DNA from: Turneriella parva DSM 21527
GTDB taxonomy: Bacteria; Spirochaetota; Leptospiria; Turneriellales; Turneriellaceae
Assembly (NCBI RefSeq): GCF_000266885.1
Contig: NC_018020.1
Coordinates: 1,178,001-1,242,000 of the forward strand
DNA: 64,000 nucleotides
Reading direction: 5' to 3'
Both the position numbers and the translations under genes were made by a program. Of this stretch, positions 50,872 through 59,011 are shown in pieces; position 1 is the first letter of the stretch; each line of letters opens with the position of its first letter. Under the pieces are notes generated by a model that was not told the origin of the DNA, ran no database searches, and worked only from the letters and a program-made list of their open reading frames with translations.

Positions 50872-53016
50872 ATGGAACCTCTCAAAGAGCTTTCGCATGT
50901 CGTCACAGAATTGCCGCGTGGCGGTTACCTGGTACAAACGCCGGGCGGTTATTTTCAATTTGGCGCTCCGCCTGAAACCATCAAAGATACGATGTTTTTA
51001 CCCGAAGGGGTGCCGACGGTATTCGTTCTGCCGAAGCACTTTTTCAACTGGCGCAAAGGCATAAGCGTCGCCGAACTCGAGTTTCCGATCTACTACAATT
51101 TCTTTCTGAAGAAGCGTAAAACCATTCTCATCTGTAACGAAGAGCAGTTCTTGCGCTTCAAGACTGTTTTTAACGAAGCGGTGTTCGGGCCCAAAGATCT
51201 CGATGTCTCTCGCGACTACGTCGAAGGGCTTGAAGTGCCGGCGCTCAAGCGTGAGATGAAATTTTTCAGCAGCACCTTCAAATTTGCCGACATGGTGGGC
51301 TTTGGCATTTTCAACGAAAAACGCCGCTTCACTTATAAGGGCGTTACCGTCAGCCAAGATGCTGATGATAACTTTCAGGTATCGAGCGGCAGCAAGCACA
51401 TCGCCGATATTCCCGGCAAGATTGAATTCAAAACCATTTACCGAATCGGCGAGCGTCTGCATGAGCCTTTCGTACCCCCATTATTCGGGGTCACCTGCCT
51501 CGGCCCGAGCCATGGATTTGACCCAAGCGAGAACACTTCGGGTTTCACAATTTGGCTGAACCATAGCGGCATCATGATCGACCCGCCGGTCAACACGACC
51601 GAGTGGCTTGAAGATTCGAACGTGAACCCGAAATTTATCGACAGTATTATTCTGACGCACTGCCATGCCGATCACGACGCGGGTACATTTCAAAAGATTC
51701 TCGAAGAAGGCAAGATTACCATTTACACGACCGAAACGGTCATGGGCAGCTTTCTCAAAAAATACTCAGCTCTCGCGAATATCGACGAAAGTTATATGCG
51801 GCGTTTGTTTGACTTTAAACCGGTAAAAGTCGGCCAACCATTTTTTATTCACGGTGGGCGTTTCGAGATTTTTTACACGTTGCACTCGATACCGGCGATT
51901 GGGTTTACTCTGAAGTTTCAAGACCAGTCATTCGTGTATTCGTCTGATCACAATAATGATCCGGTGATTCACGAGCAGCTTCGCGAAAAGCAGATAATCA
52001 GCGAATCGCGCTATAATGCCCTTAGAAACTTTCCGTGGCACAGCAACGTCATTTACCATGAATCGGGCATTGCTCCCCTGCACACGCCCATCGCTCACCT
52101 TGATTCTTTGCCCGACGATGTGAAGAAGCGCATTGTCGTCTACCATATTAGCGAGAAAGATTTTCCGAAACAGACGCATCTGACACTCGCAAAATTCGGT
52201 ATTGAGAATACTCTCTACTTTAATGCGGCTGCACCTGAGAATGTGAAGGCTTCTCAGATTCTTGGCACACTGAAACAACTCGACTTCTTTGAAGACATGC
52301 CGATTTCGCGCGCACAAGAATTCATTGACATTGTTCAGATAGAGCGGTACAAAAAGGGTGATCTGATCATTCAACAAGGCACCAGCGGAGACCGCTTCTA
52401 CATCATCTATTTCGGTTCGGTTTCGGTACGCACTCAAGACCTGCAATCGCGCAAGATCTATGGCGCTTATGACTATTTCGGTGAAGTCGCGCTGGTAACC
52501 AACCAGCTGCGCACGGCTGACGTTGTGGCTGAAACCGAAGTCACACTTTTCACCGTCGAAAAAGACAAGTTCTTGAATTTCATTTCAGGTTCAGAGTTTG
52601 AGAAGATTTTGCTCAAACTCGCCAAGGTGCGTGACGCCGAAACCTGGAACGTCATCTCACAGAGCCGGCAGCTGAATTTTCTCACTTCGACGCAGAAAAC
52701 CTGGCTCGAGTCGATGCTGATTCCCGTCGAGTTTACCGAAAAGGGCCCGATTTACCCCGAAGGTGTGCCGCCACAATACTTCTACATCATACGCTCCGGT
52801 GAGGTGACGCTCACCAACAACGGCGTAGAAGAAGGGCTGCTGACGCGGGGCGATGTTATTGTGCATAGTGAACTTCTCAAAACCGGTCGCGAGAATTTTC
52901 AATACGGTTTCATCAACAAGAGTGAAGCTTCGCTCTATGCCGTTTCACGCGAAGATGCGCTCAAGTTTTTCGACCGCAACCCCGGCGTAAAAATGAAACT
53001 GCAGTACGAGTTCTAG
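50872..53016 (+). CDS. Metallo-beta-lactamase-fold protein fused to two cNMP-binding-type domains
   Basis: The protein has 714 residues. Residues 1-200 are an unrecognised N-terminal region. A metallo-hydrolase domain spans about 205-450, with HCHADHD at 263-269 and further ligands in LHSIP and SSDHNND, so two metals can be bound. A cNMP-binding domain follows (about 475-590), with FGEVAL at 536-541 and LRTAD at 546-550. A second one (about 600-714) lacks that cassette and is probably degenerate. Relatives with this fold hydrolyse phosphodiesters, so a cyclic-nucleotide-controlled hydrolase is likely. It opens a six-gene operon. Confidence 0.85.
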   Translation: MEPLKELSHVVTELPRGGYLVQTPGGYFQFGAPPETIKDTMFLPEGVPTVFVLPKHFFNWRKGISVAELEFPIYYNFFLKKRKTILICNEEQFLRFKTVFNEAVFGPKDLDVSRDYVEGLEVPALKREMKFFSSTFKFADMVGFGIFNEKRRFTYKGVTVSQDADDNFQVSSGSKHIADIPGKIEFKTIYRIGERLHEPFVPPLFGVTCLGPSHGFDPSENTSGFTIWLNHSGIMIDPPVNTTEWLEDSNVNPKFIDSIILTHCHADHDAGTFQKILEEGKITIYTTETVMGSFLKKYSALANIDESYMRRLFDFKPVKVGQPFFIHGGRFEIFYTLHSIPAIGFTLKFQDQSFVYSSDHNNDPVIHEQLREKQIISESRYNALRNFPWHSNVIYHESGIAPLHTPIAHLDSLPDDVKKRIVVYHISEKDFPKQTHLTLAKFGIENTLYFNAAAPENVKASQILGTLKQLDFFEDMPISRAQEFIDIVQIERYKKGDLIIQQGTSGDRFYIIYFGSVSVRTQDLQSRKIYGAYDYFGEVALVTNQLRTADVVAETEVTLFTVEKDKFLNFISGSEFEKILLKLAKVRDAETWNVISQSRQLNFLTSTQKTWLESMLIPVEFTEKGPIYPEGVPPQYFYIIRSGEVTLTNNGVEEGLLTRGDVIVHSELLKTGRENFQYGFINKSEASLYAVSREDALKFFDRNPGVKMKLQYEF

Positions 53017-53017
53017 C

Positions 53018-53449
53018 ATGGCCGCACAGCCGCCACGCGGCATATCGACCCCGAAGTTTCCGTTTCACACGACGCAATCAGAGTTGCGTATTCTCGGTGA
53101 GCTTCTGGCCATCGTCGCTCTGAGAGGCAATAACGCCGCTGAATGGCAAAATGAGGATTTCTTAACCTCACGCAACATCACGACTGCGGCCATCTGCATC
53201 GAAGCTCTCAGAGAGACACTTTTCCCTGAAGAAACAAAACTGCGCAAGAAGCGCGCTGAATTTCTTAGGCCACTCAATGGGTCACCGCTGCGGGCGCACT
53301 TTGACCAGTCACTCGAGACAGCGGTGATTACTTTGCACGCGCAGGTACAGAACAAGGTCGAATATGAGAATCTTTTGAAGCGTCTTCAGGCCTTCAACTT
53401 TGATGAGTGGCAGAACCTTTGTGACGACGAGCGCATCGATGCAGATTGA
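53018..53449 (+). CDS. Small protein of unknown function in the MBL/SPL operon
   Basis: The 143-residue product starts one base after the stop of the MBL-cNMP gene. It is mainly helical, with ELRILGELLAIVALRGNN near the N-terminus and a Leu/Arg/Lys-rich amphipathic middle. No family is recognised. Its 3' end overlaps the start of the radical SAM gene by 11 bases. It could be a helper of either neighbour, but nothing in the sequence shows it. Confidence 0.55.
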   Translation: MAAQPPRGISTPKFPFHTTQSELRILGELLAIVALRGNNAAEWQNEDFLTSRNITTAAICIEALRETLFPEETKLRKKRAEFLRPLNGSPLRAHFDQSLETAVITLHAQVQNKVEYENLLKRLQAFNFDEWQNLCDDERIDAD

Positions 53450-54443
53450 CACCCTATACCTTGAGAAAGGTGCGCGGGACTACGCCGCGGCAGCCCGAAT
53501 CGTTGAAAAACTGAATCCTCAAAAAATCGAAGAGATCGAAGACTACCAGACGATTTTCTCGAAACGCAGGACACCCTACCTGTCGAAGCGCGACACCCGT
53601 AACGTCTTTGTCGCGGTCAAACGCGGCGCACTTGTGAAAGAAGCGCCCGCAGCCTACGGTTACGGCAGCGATGACTTGCACTACTATTATATTCATGCAT
53701 ACAATTGTGTCTATGAATGTGAGTACTGTTACCTGCAGGGTTACTTCAGCTCGCCCGACCTCGTGCTGTTCGTGAACCATGATGAGATCATCAGAGATAT
53801 GCGGGCGATCGCCGCCGCAAGCGCCGCTCAACGGGTCTGGTTTCATGCCGGCGAGTTCAGCGATTCGCTCGCGCTTTCGCACATCACCGCAGAGCTCGCC
53901 GACTACTGGCAGTTCTTTTCAGAAACCCCCAACGCCTATCTGGAGCTTCGCACCAAATCGATCAATCTGACGGCGATGCGCCAGTTAAAACCGATCAATA
54001 ACGCGGTGGTCAGCTTCTCTCTCTCGACGCACACGCAGGCCGCCCGCCACGACCGTGATGCACCTACCGCCTCTCAACGCCTTGCCGCGATGCAGCGCCT
54101 GAAAGAACTCGGGTTTCGGCTCGGCGTGCATTTTGACCCCCTGATCTACGCACCCGATTTTGGGTCTAATTTCGAGGCAATCGTGTGTGACCTCTCTGAA
54201 AGAGTGGGCTTTGCAGGTATCGATTACATCTCGCTCGGTGTCGTGCGTTTCGCTAAAGATGTCTACCGTGAAGCAAAGGAAAATTACCCGGCTTCAGACA
54301 TTTTCGCGCGAAATTTTATTCAGGGCACCGACCACAAAATGCGCTACGTACGCCCGCTGCGCCTGCAAATGCTCGAACTGGGCCGCGAGATTCTGAAAAA
54401 GCATGGTTGCCCTGAAGATAAGATTTACTTTTGCATGGAATGA
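53439..54443 (+). CDS. Spore photoproduct lyase-family radical SAM protein
   Basis: From the ATG at 53439 the product is 334 residues. The radical SAM cluster motif is CVYECEYC, with cysteines at about 90, 94 and 97. This CxxxCxxC in the context YNCVYECEYCYLQGYF and the later HYYYIHAYN and SFSLSTHTQAARHD segments match SplB-like proteins. True SplB repairs spore DNA, but no sporulation genes are here, so this is probably a family member with another substrate. Its stop overlaps the ubiX start (ATGA). Confidence 0.85.
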   Translation: MQIDTLYLEKGARDYAAAARIVEKLNPQKIEEIEDYQTIFSKRRTPYLSKRDTRNVFVAVKRGALVKEAPAAYGYGSDDLHYYYIHAYNCVYECEYCYLQGYFSSPDLVLFVNHDEIIRDMRAIAAASAAQRVWFHAGEFSDSLALSHITAELADYWQFFSETPNAYLELRTKSINLTAMRQLKPINNAVVSFSLSTHTQAARHDRDAPTASQRLAAMQRLKELGFRLGVHFDPLIYAPDFGSNFEAIVCDLSERVGFAGIDYISLGVVRFAKDVYREAKENYPASDIFARNFIQGTDHKMRYVRPLRLQMLELGREILKKHGCPEDKIYFCME

Positions 54444-55075
54444 GCGCCCGACAAATTACCCAGTCAGACACGCAGAATCGTTTTATCATCGGCATCACCG
54501 GTGCGTCAGGCGCTGATTACGCACTGCGACTCATCTGGCGGCTCAGTGCGATCAAAGGCGAAAGCGATGTGATTATCTCGCCGAATTTCTATAAAGTGCT
54601 CGCCAGTGAAGGCGGCATTGACGGCGCCAGCGGTCAAAATCTTCTCGAGATTGCCATGGCCCGCTACGGCAAGACGAGCGACCTGCACGAATTCTCGAAT
54701 CTGGCGTATACGGATATTGGTGCACGCGCTGCCAGCGGTTCGCAAAAATACCGCGCGATGGTGATCGTGCCGTGCAGCATGAAAACGCTCGCAGCTGTCA
54801 CGCATGGCCTAAGCCAGAATCTTATCGAACGCGCGGCAGATGTATCGCTGAAAGAACGGCGAACGCTTATTGTTTGCCCGCGCGAATCGCCGTTGAGTAC
54901 AATTCATCTGCGCAACATGCTCGCGCTCAGCGAGGCGGGTGCAATTGTAATGCCGCTCATGCCTGGATATTACCATAAACCTCAAAACATTACCGACCTC
55001 TATGATTTTATGGTCGACCGTATCATGCAACACCTCGGGCTGAGCGAACGGGCGATCGAACCATGGCAAGGTTGA
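54440..55075 (+). CDS. ubiX: Flavin prenyltransferase UbiX
   Basis: The 211-residue product carries the UbiX signatures: GITGASGADYALRL near 20, the VIVPCSMKTLAAVTHGLS segment near 115, the CPRESPLS segment and MPLMPGYYHKPQ near the end. The enzyme adds a dimethylallyl group to FMN to make the cofactor of UbiD-type decarboxylases. No ubiD gene is in the window. Three alternative ATGs lie just upstream, but the one at 54440 gives the usual ATGA overlap. Confidence 0.92.
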   Translation: MSARQITQSDTQNRFIIGITGASGADYALRLIWRLSAIKGESDVIISPNFYKVLASEGGIDGASGQNLLEIAMARYGKTSDLHEFSNLAYTDIGARAASGSQKYRAMVIVPCSMKTLAAVTHGLSQNLIERAADVSLKERRTLIVCPRESPLSTIHLRNMLALSEAGAIVMPLMPGYYHKPQNITDLYDFMVDRIMQHLGLSERAIEPWQG

Positions 55076-55833
55076 TCGTTTGTCTATTGGCATTTGTGCC
55101 GGCGTTGCACCCGATTGCCGTCGAATACGACCTCGATCGGCCGCTTGAGTCACCTGGCACCTGGCGCTATCACCAAAGTTCACATTTCTATGCGCAACAC
55201 CGGTGCGGTGAATCGCAGCTACAGGCAATTGGCCGGCGCATTCAGAGATTTCTCGAGGCACCAGAAAGGCAGCGCGCGGCAGAATTGGGCCCGGTGCTGC
55301 AGGTGCGACTATATGCCTCTGCAGCCGACTATCGCAAGAACCTGAAATTCTCAAAATACCGTGACGGCCACTATAACCGCCGCCTGGGCATCATAGTCAG
55401 CTACTGCGATGTACCGGCGCACCGCCTGGCAGAGCAAATGACCTTGTACGCACTCGCCGATAAGCCGCTGCGCAAATGGCAGCGGGTTTTTCTTGCTGAG
55501 GTTATTCCTGTTTTGGCCGGGCGCAACCTGCAGAGTGCATTCGACGACGTGGGTAAAGACAAGCCTGCAGCCCTGTTGCCAGTTTTATATTCAAACCACT
55601 GGCCGGGGCGAAGCGAGCGGGCCACTTTAAGACTGCTCGCGATTCACCTCGCCGATCGTCAGCTGCTCGAACCCTTTGTTGAAAGGCTACTTGAAGCGGC
55701 GGCAGCAGATGACACGGGTCTCGAATTGCTCGAAAGCCTGACAGAGGGCAACATTGCGCCGCTGGCCGAGAGCATCGCGGGCGCCGCGGCGGCGAATGGC
55801 AATAAAACTTTACGCAAAGGCCAAACGAAATAA
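55063..55833 (+). CDS. Secreted protein of unknown function
   Basis: The product is 256 residues with a signal peptide (LIVCLLAFVPALHPIA). The ATG overlaps the ubiX 3' end by 13 bases. The core has a HQSSHFYAQHR segment and the helix HRLAEQMTLYALA, in an arrangement a little like peptidase MA-type domains, but no HExxH zinc motif is present, so a catalytic role is doubtful. It lies directly upstream of the pyrophosphatase-like gene (13 bases) and is probably co-translated with it. Confidence 0.55.
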   Translation: MARLIVCLLAFVPALHPIAVEYDLDRPLESPGTWRYHQSSHFYAQHRCGESQLQAIGRRIQRFLEAPERQRAAELGPVLQVRLYASAADYRKNLKFSKYRDGHYNRRLGIIVSYCDVPAHRLAEQMTLYALADKPLRKWQRVFLAEVIPVLAGRNLQSAFDDVGKDKPAALLPVLYSNHWPGRSERATLRLLAIHLADRQLLEPFVERLLEAAAADDTGLELLESLTEGNIAPLAESIAGAAAANGNKTLRKGQTK

Positions 55834-55846
55834 GCGTACTCCCTGA

Positions 55847-57922
55847 ATGTTCGGCTTCATCGTTCTACTCGCTATCGCCTCGGCTTCGGCCATTCTTCTG
55901 CTCTGCATCGCGCAGCTGATACGCGTGCCTGAAAACGGCGTGGCAATGCCCACCGCCGATTCTGGCATGCTCGTTTATCGCCGGCCTCTTTATCGTGCAG
56001 TTGCCGCCGCGGCAGCGGTATTTTCACTCATGCTTGCTGCAGGCTATTACTTCGATTTTGCGCGAAACAAAATTTCAGACTGGAAAATACTTTTGCTCAC
56101 CTCAGGCGGATTTCTGCTTTTTCTGGTGGCGGCAATCGCCAGCGAGTCATTACTCCGGTACATGAAGCGGCGCGTAGTGCAGCTGCAGAAAGAAACCATT
56201 AGCCGTATCTTCAGACAAGTGCTTTACGCTGGCGCACTCATGGGGCTCGGCGCAGTTCTGATGGCGATCGTTTATGCATGGCTGGCGCAGAGCCAGAAAA
56301 ACCAGATGACGCAGCTCTATCTGATACCGGCCTATGCGGGCGCGCTGCTGATGTTCTACCAGCGGTTTCATGTCGCGCTGACTGCCCGCTCGGCCGATTA
56401 CGCGTTTGAACTCATGGCCCGCCAAGAAGCATTACTTCCGCTGGCGGGCGCGTCGAATCCGCTATGGCGGCTGAGGCAGTCTTTTGCCGCCATTAACCGC
56501 TTTCTTTTCTCGCACCTCGAATACCTGGTGCTCGCAGTCGTCGTGCTCACGGTCTCACACCAGATCGAAGCGCAGACGAAACTGCCTTCTAATCTGGGTG
56601 CGACGGTCTCGTTGACAGTGTTTGCGATCGGCGTTATTGCGACAATACCTGCGCTCTTTATAATGCGGGTCAGAGAAAAAACATCACCCGAGACGTTTCT
56701 GTGGAATATCCGCATCGGCTATGTTGCGTCTCTGGGCGTACAGGCAGTCATTACGTATGTCGTGCTCGTTGTATTCGCACAGTTGCACATTAAATTCTTC
56801 TGGATTACATTCATCGGTTCACTGACTGCCCTGCTGCTGAATGTCTATTCTGCCGCCTTCGTCGCAGAAAATCACAAGACAGCACGGGGTCTCATTGCCG
56901 CAGCCGCCAGCTCCGTTTCGACAGTGGTTCACCGTGGTATAGCAGCCGGCATGCGGGGCGCAGCGGTGCCGGCGCTGATTGTCGCCTTCATGATGGGTCT
57001 TGTCTACCTGATGGGTGTTGTCGACGAGAAAGGCGAAGACCGCTTTGTGTACGGCCTGTTTGCCCTTGCTTTGGCGCTCACGTCGATGGTATCGCTCTTC
57101 ACTGTTGCGCAGGCGACTGCTGTCATAACTTCAATCGCTTCGCATTTTATCGCCGAGGCGAAGCTCAATTACCGCAAGGGAGAAATGCACTCGGCGCTTG
57201 AAAAATTCAGAATCTTGCGCAGTATCTCTTTGCCCTCATACGTGCTGCACGGTAAGATCATGCTCTCGGCGCTCGCGATGCTGATTTTTCTCGTGTACAC
57301 ACAGCTTTTGAGCGAAGCAGGCGCCGCCACTCTGTTTAAGCACCTGACGGAAACAGCTACGCTTCTGCTGGGCGGCATTACAACCTATTATCTTTCAGCG
57401 CGCGTCAATGAATTGGTGCTGAATCTCGGGCCCTTGATGGTGCGTGAAACCAGCAGGCAGTTTCGGGAAATGCCCGGGCTCATGGCTGGCGAAGTACCAC
57501 CCGACACGGGGCAACTGCTCACAATTTCGCGCCAGTATCTGACGCGCAAAATTATGCCGCTATTCTTGCTCGCTATGTTTTTGCCTGCAGCTGCCTGTCT
57601 AATGGGTGGCATATATGGATTAACAGGCTACCTGATTGGCTTTGGTTTCTTTACATTTCTCAGCGCCAACAGCTGGCTCACCACCGGTGCAGCCTGGTCG
57701 AGCGCGCGCCACGCGGCCGAGGCCGATGCTCAGGTATCAAGGCACACTGCCCAGCTCGAGGCGTTGACGCAGGCCGATATTGTCGGCGACTCAATGCACG
57801 AGGCGGCAGCCCCGACGCTGGCGGCGGCAGTGCATGTGACGATAATCGCATCGCTCATATTTACACCCGCGACTCTCGAGCTGCACACGCAACTGCGCGA
57901 ATTCGTCAAAACTTTTTTCTGA
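55847..57922 (+). CDS. Membrane-bound pyrophosphatase homologue lacking catalytic motifs
   Basis: The 691-residue, roughly 16-helix protein has the length and motif order of proton- or sodium-pumping pyrophosphatases. RQFREMPGLMAG at 537-548 matches the conserved RQFREIPGI, and the downstream ISRQYLTRKIMP, GAAWSSARH and IVGDSMHEAAAPTL segments line up with family segments. The catalytic residues are gone. The GDNVGD region is replaced near 207-220, DNAKK near 616-621 reads SSARH, and GDxxxDPxKDTAGP near 647-656 reads GDSMHEAAAP. It is unlikely to hydrolyse or pump. A structural, transport or regulatory role is possible. It ends a six-gene operon. Confidence 0.85.
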   Translation: MFGFIVLLAIASASAILLLCIAQLIRVPENGVAMPTADSGMLVYRRPLYRAVAAAAAVFSLMLAAGYYFDFARNKISDWKILLLTSGGFLLFLVAAIASESLLRYMKRRVVQLQKETISRIFRQVLYAGALMGLGAVLMAIVYAWLAQSQKNQMTQLYLIPAYAGALLMFYQRFHVALTARSADYAFELMARQEALLPLAGASNPLWRLRQSFAAINRFLFSHLEYLVLAVVVLTVSHQIEAQTKLPSNLGATVSLTVFAIGVIATIPALFIMRVREKTSPETFLWNIRIGYVASLGVQAVITYVVLVVFAQLHIKFFWITFIGSLTALLLNVYSAAFVAENHKTARGLIAAAASSVSTVVHRGIAAGMRGAAVPALIVAFMMGLVYLMGVVDEKGEDRFVYGLFALALALTSMVSLFTVAQATAVITSIASHFIAEAKLNYRKGEMHSALEKFRILRSISLPSYVLHGKIMLSALAMLIFLVYTQLLSEAGAATLFKHLTETATLLLGGITTYYLSARVNELVLNLGPLMVRETSRQFREMPGLMAGEVPPDTGQLLTISRQYLTRKIMPLFLLAMFLPAAACLMGGIYGLTGYLIGFGFFTFLSANSWLTTGAAWSSARHAAEADAQVSRHTAQLEALTQADIVGDSMHEAAAPTLAAAVHVTIIASLIFTPATLELHTQLREFVKTFF

Positions 57923-57931
57923 AGCGCCCTG

Positions 57932-58588
57932 CTAACCCTGCATAATCTGCAGATTGCTGTGTATATGGCTGCCCGCCAGCGCAGAGCGGCTGGTTTTTAT
58001 TATGTAGGCTGCCAGCGCCTCTGCGGGCGTGGGCTGCACGCTGCTGAGTCCCGGTAATTTGAAAAGCGGAGAAAGCACGCCGGTGACAACACTCGCCAAT
58101 TTTTCGCCTGTGCGGTGTTCTTTGCGGTCACCGATGAGCAGCGAGGGTCTGTAGAGATGCAGCGCAGGCAGGTTCAAGGCCATCAGCTTTTGTTCGACCT
58201 CGCCCTTGACCCGATTATAGAAAATGCCAGATTTGGGTGAAGCACCATGCGCGGTGACGACGTGCAGCGAGCGAGCGCCCAGCGCGAGCGCCTCTGCCGC
58301 GAAGTTTACAACAAAATCGTAATCCACCTGACGAAATGCTGCCTGACTGCCGGCCTTCTTGATGGTCGTACCCAGTGTACAAATTGCAATGGGAGCTGTT
58401 GGTTTCTTTCCAGGCCATACGACAGACGTCGTAAAGCTATGCGGCACGAAATGCAGGTTCGCTGATTCTGGCCCAGGGGCACTGCGGCCGAGGCACCAGA
58501 TCTCAGCCCCACCCTGCGCGATCAGCTGCTTCACCACTTCTGTACCGACGAGGCCTGTGGCGCCCGCGATGATGTAATCTGTTTGCAT
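57932..58588 (-). CDS. NAD(P)-binding Rossmann protein (HTATIP2/YbjT-like atypical SDR)
   Basis: The ATG at 58588, preceded by AGGGGACAG, gives 218 residues. The opening AGATGLVGTEVVKQL binds the nucleotide. ICTLGTTIKKAGS and the VTAHGASPKSGIFYNRVKGEVE segment, with the tyrosine and lysine pair, follow as in the HTATIP2-like group. Substrates are unknown. It lies downstream of the DCC protein gene, with a gap of 29 bases, and probably shares its transcript. Confidence 0.85.
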   Translation of the reverse strand: MQTDYIIAGATGLVGTEVVKQLIAQGGAEIWCLGRSAPGPESANLHFVPHSFTTSVVWPGKKPTAPIAICTLGTTIKKAGSQAAFRQVDYDFVVNFAAEALALGARSLHVVTAHGASPKSGIFYNRVKGEVEQKLMALNLPALHLYRPSLLIGDRKEHRTGEKLASVVTGVLSPLFKLPGLSSVQPTPAEALAAYIIKTSRSALAGSHIHSNLQIMQG

Positions 58589-58617
58589 GTCTGTCCCCTG
58601 GTGATTTTTGCCAATGT

Positions 58618-59004
58618 TCAATCGAGAAAGCGCGCCCGCAATTCGGGTGTCGGCAGATAGCAGGCTTCGCGTTTACCGAACCATCGATAGCGATTGCGCG
58701 CAACGAAGCGATAGAGAGCATTCGCCATGAATGCGGGCACCAGTCGCCCCAGGCTGCCGAAAAATCGCCACGGTTGTTTCAGGTATTCGCTGATGGCGAT
58801 AACAGCTTCGGCTTCGAGGCAGAGGCGCCCCTGCACAGAAAACACGATGCTATCGGGCAGAGCCAAGGTATGAGCAGAATGTTTTTTTTTGAAGGTTTCA
58901 CCCTGCAGAGGCGCGAATTTTACCACGTGGTTTCGTTCATGCCGAATGATAAACTGAACAGCGCCGTTGCAGAGATTGCAGACGCCGTCGAAGAATATTA
59001 TGGG
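58618..59004 (-). CDS. Thiol-disulfide oxidoreductase DCC-family protein with no standard start codon
   Basis: The signature FFDGVCNLCNGAVQFII, with the two cysteines, is encoded upstream of the first standard start (GTG at 58926) in the same frame. The frame is open back to a TGA just before 59046, yet holds no ATG, GTG or TTG ahead of the motif; only CTG (59046), ACG or ATA codons are available. The C-terminal half has KKHSAHTLALPDSIV and a PWRFFGSLGRLVPAF helix, typical of DUF393. The first part overlaps the lysophospholipase 3' end in another frame. The true start is therefore unknown; the coordinate given marks the certain coding part. Confidence 0.7.
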   Translation of the reverse strand, partial: PIIFFDGVCNLCNGAVQFIIRHERNHVVKFAPLQGETFKKKHSAHTLALPDSIVFSVQGRLCLEAEAVIAISEYLKQPWRFFGSLGRLVPAFMANALYRFVARNRYRWFGKREACYLPTPELRARFLD

Positions 59005-59011
59005 CGTCTCG

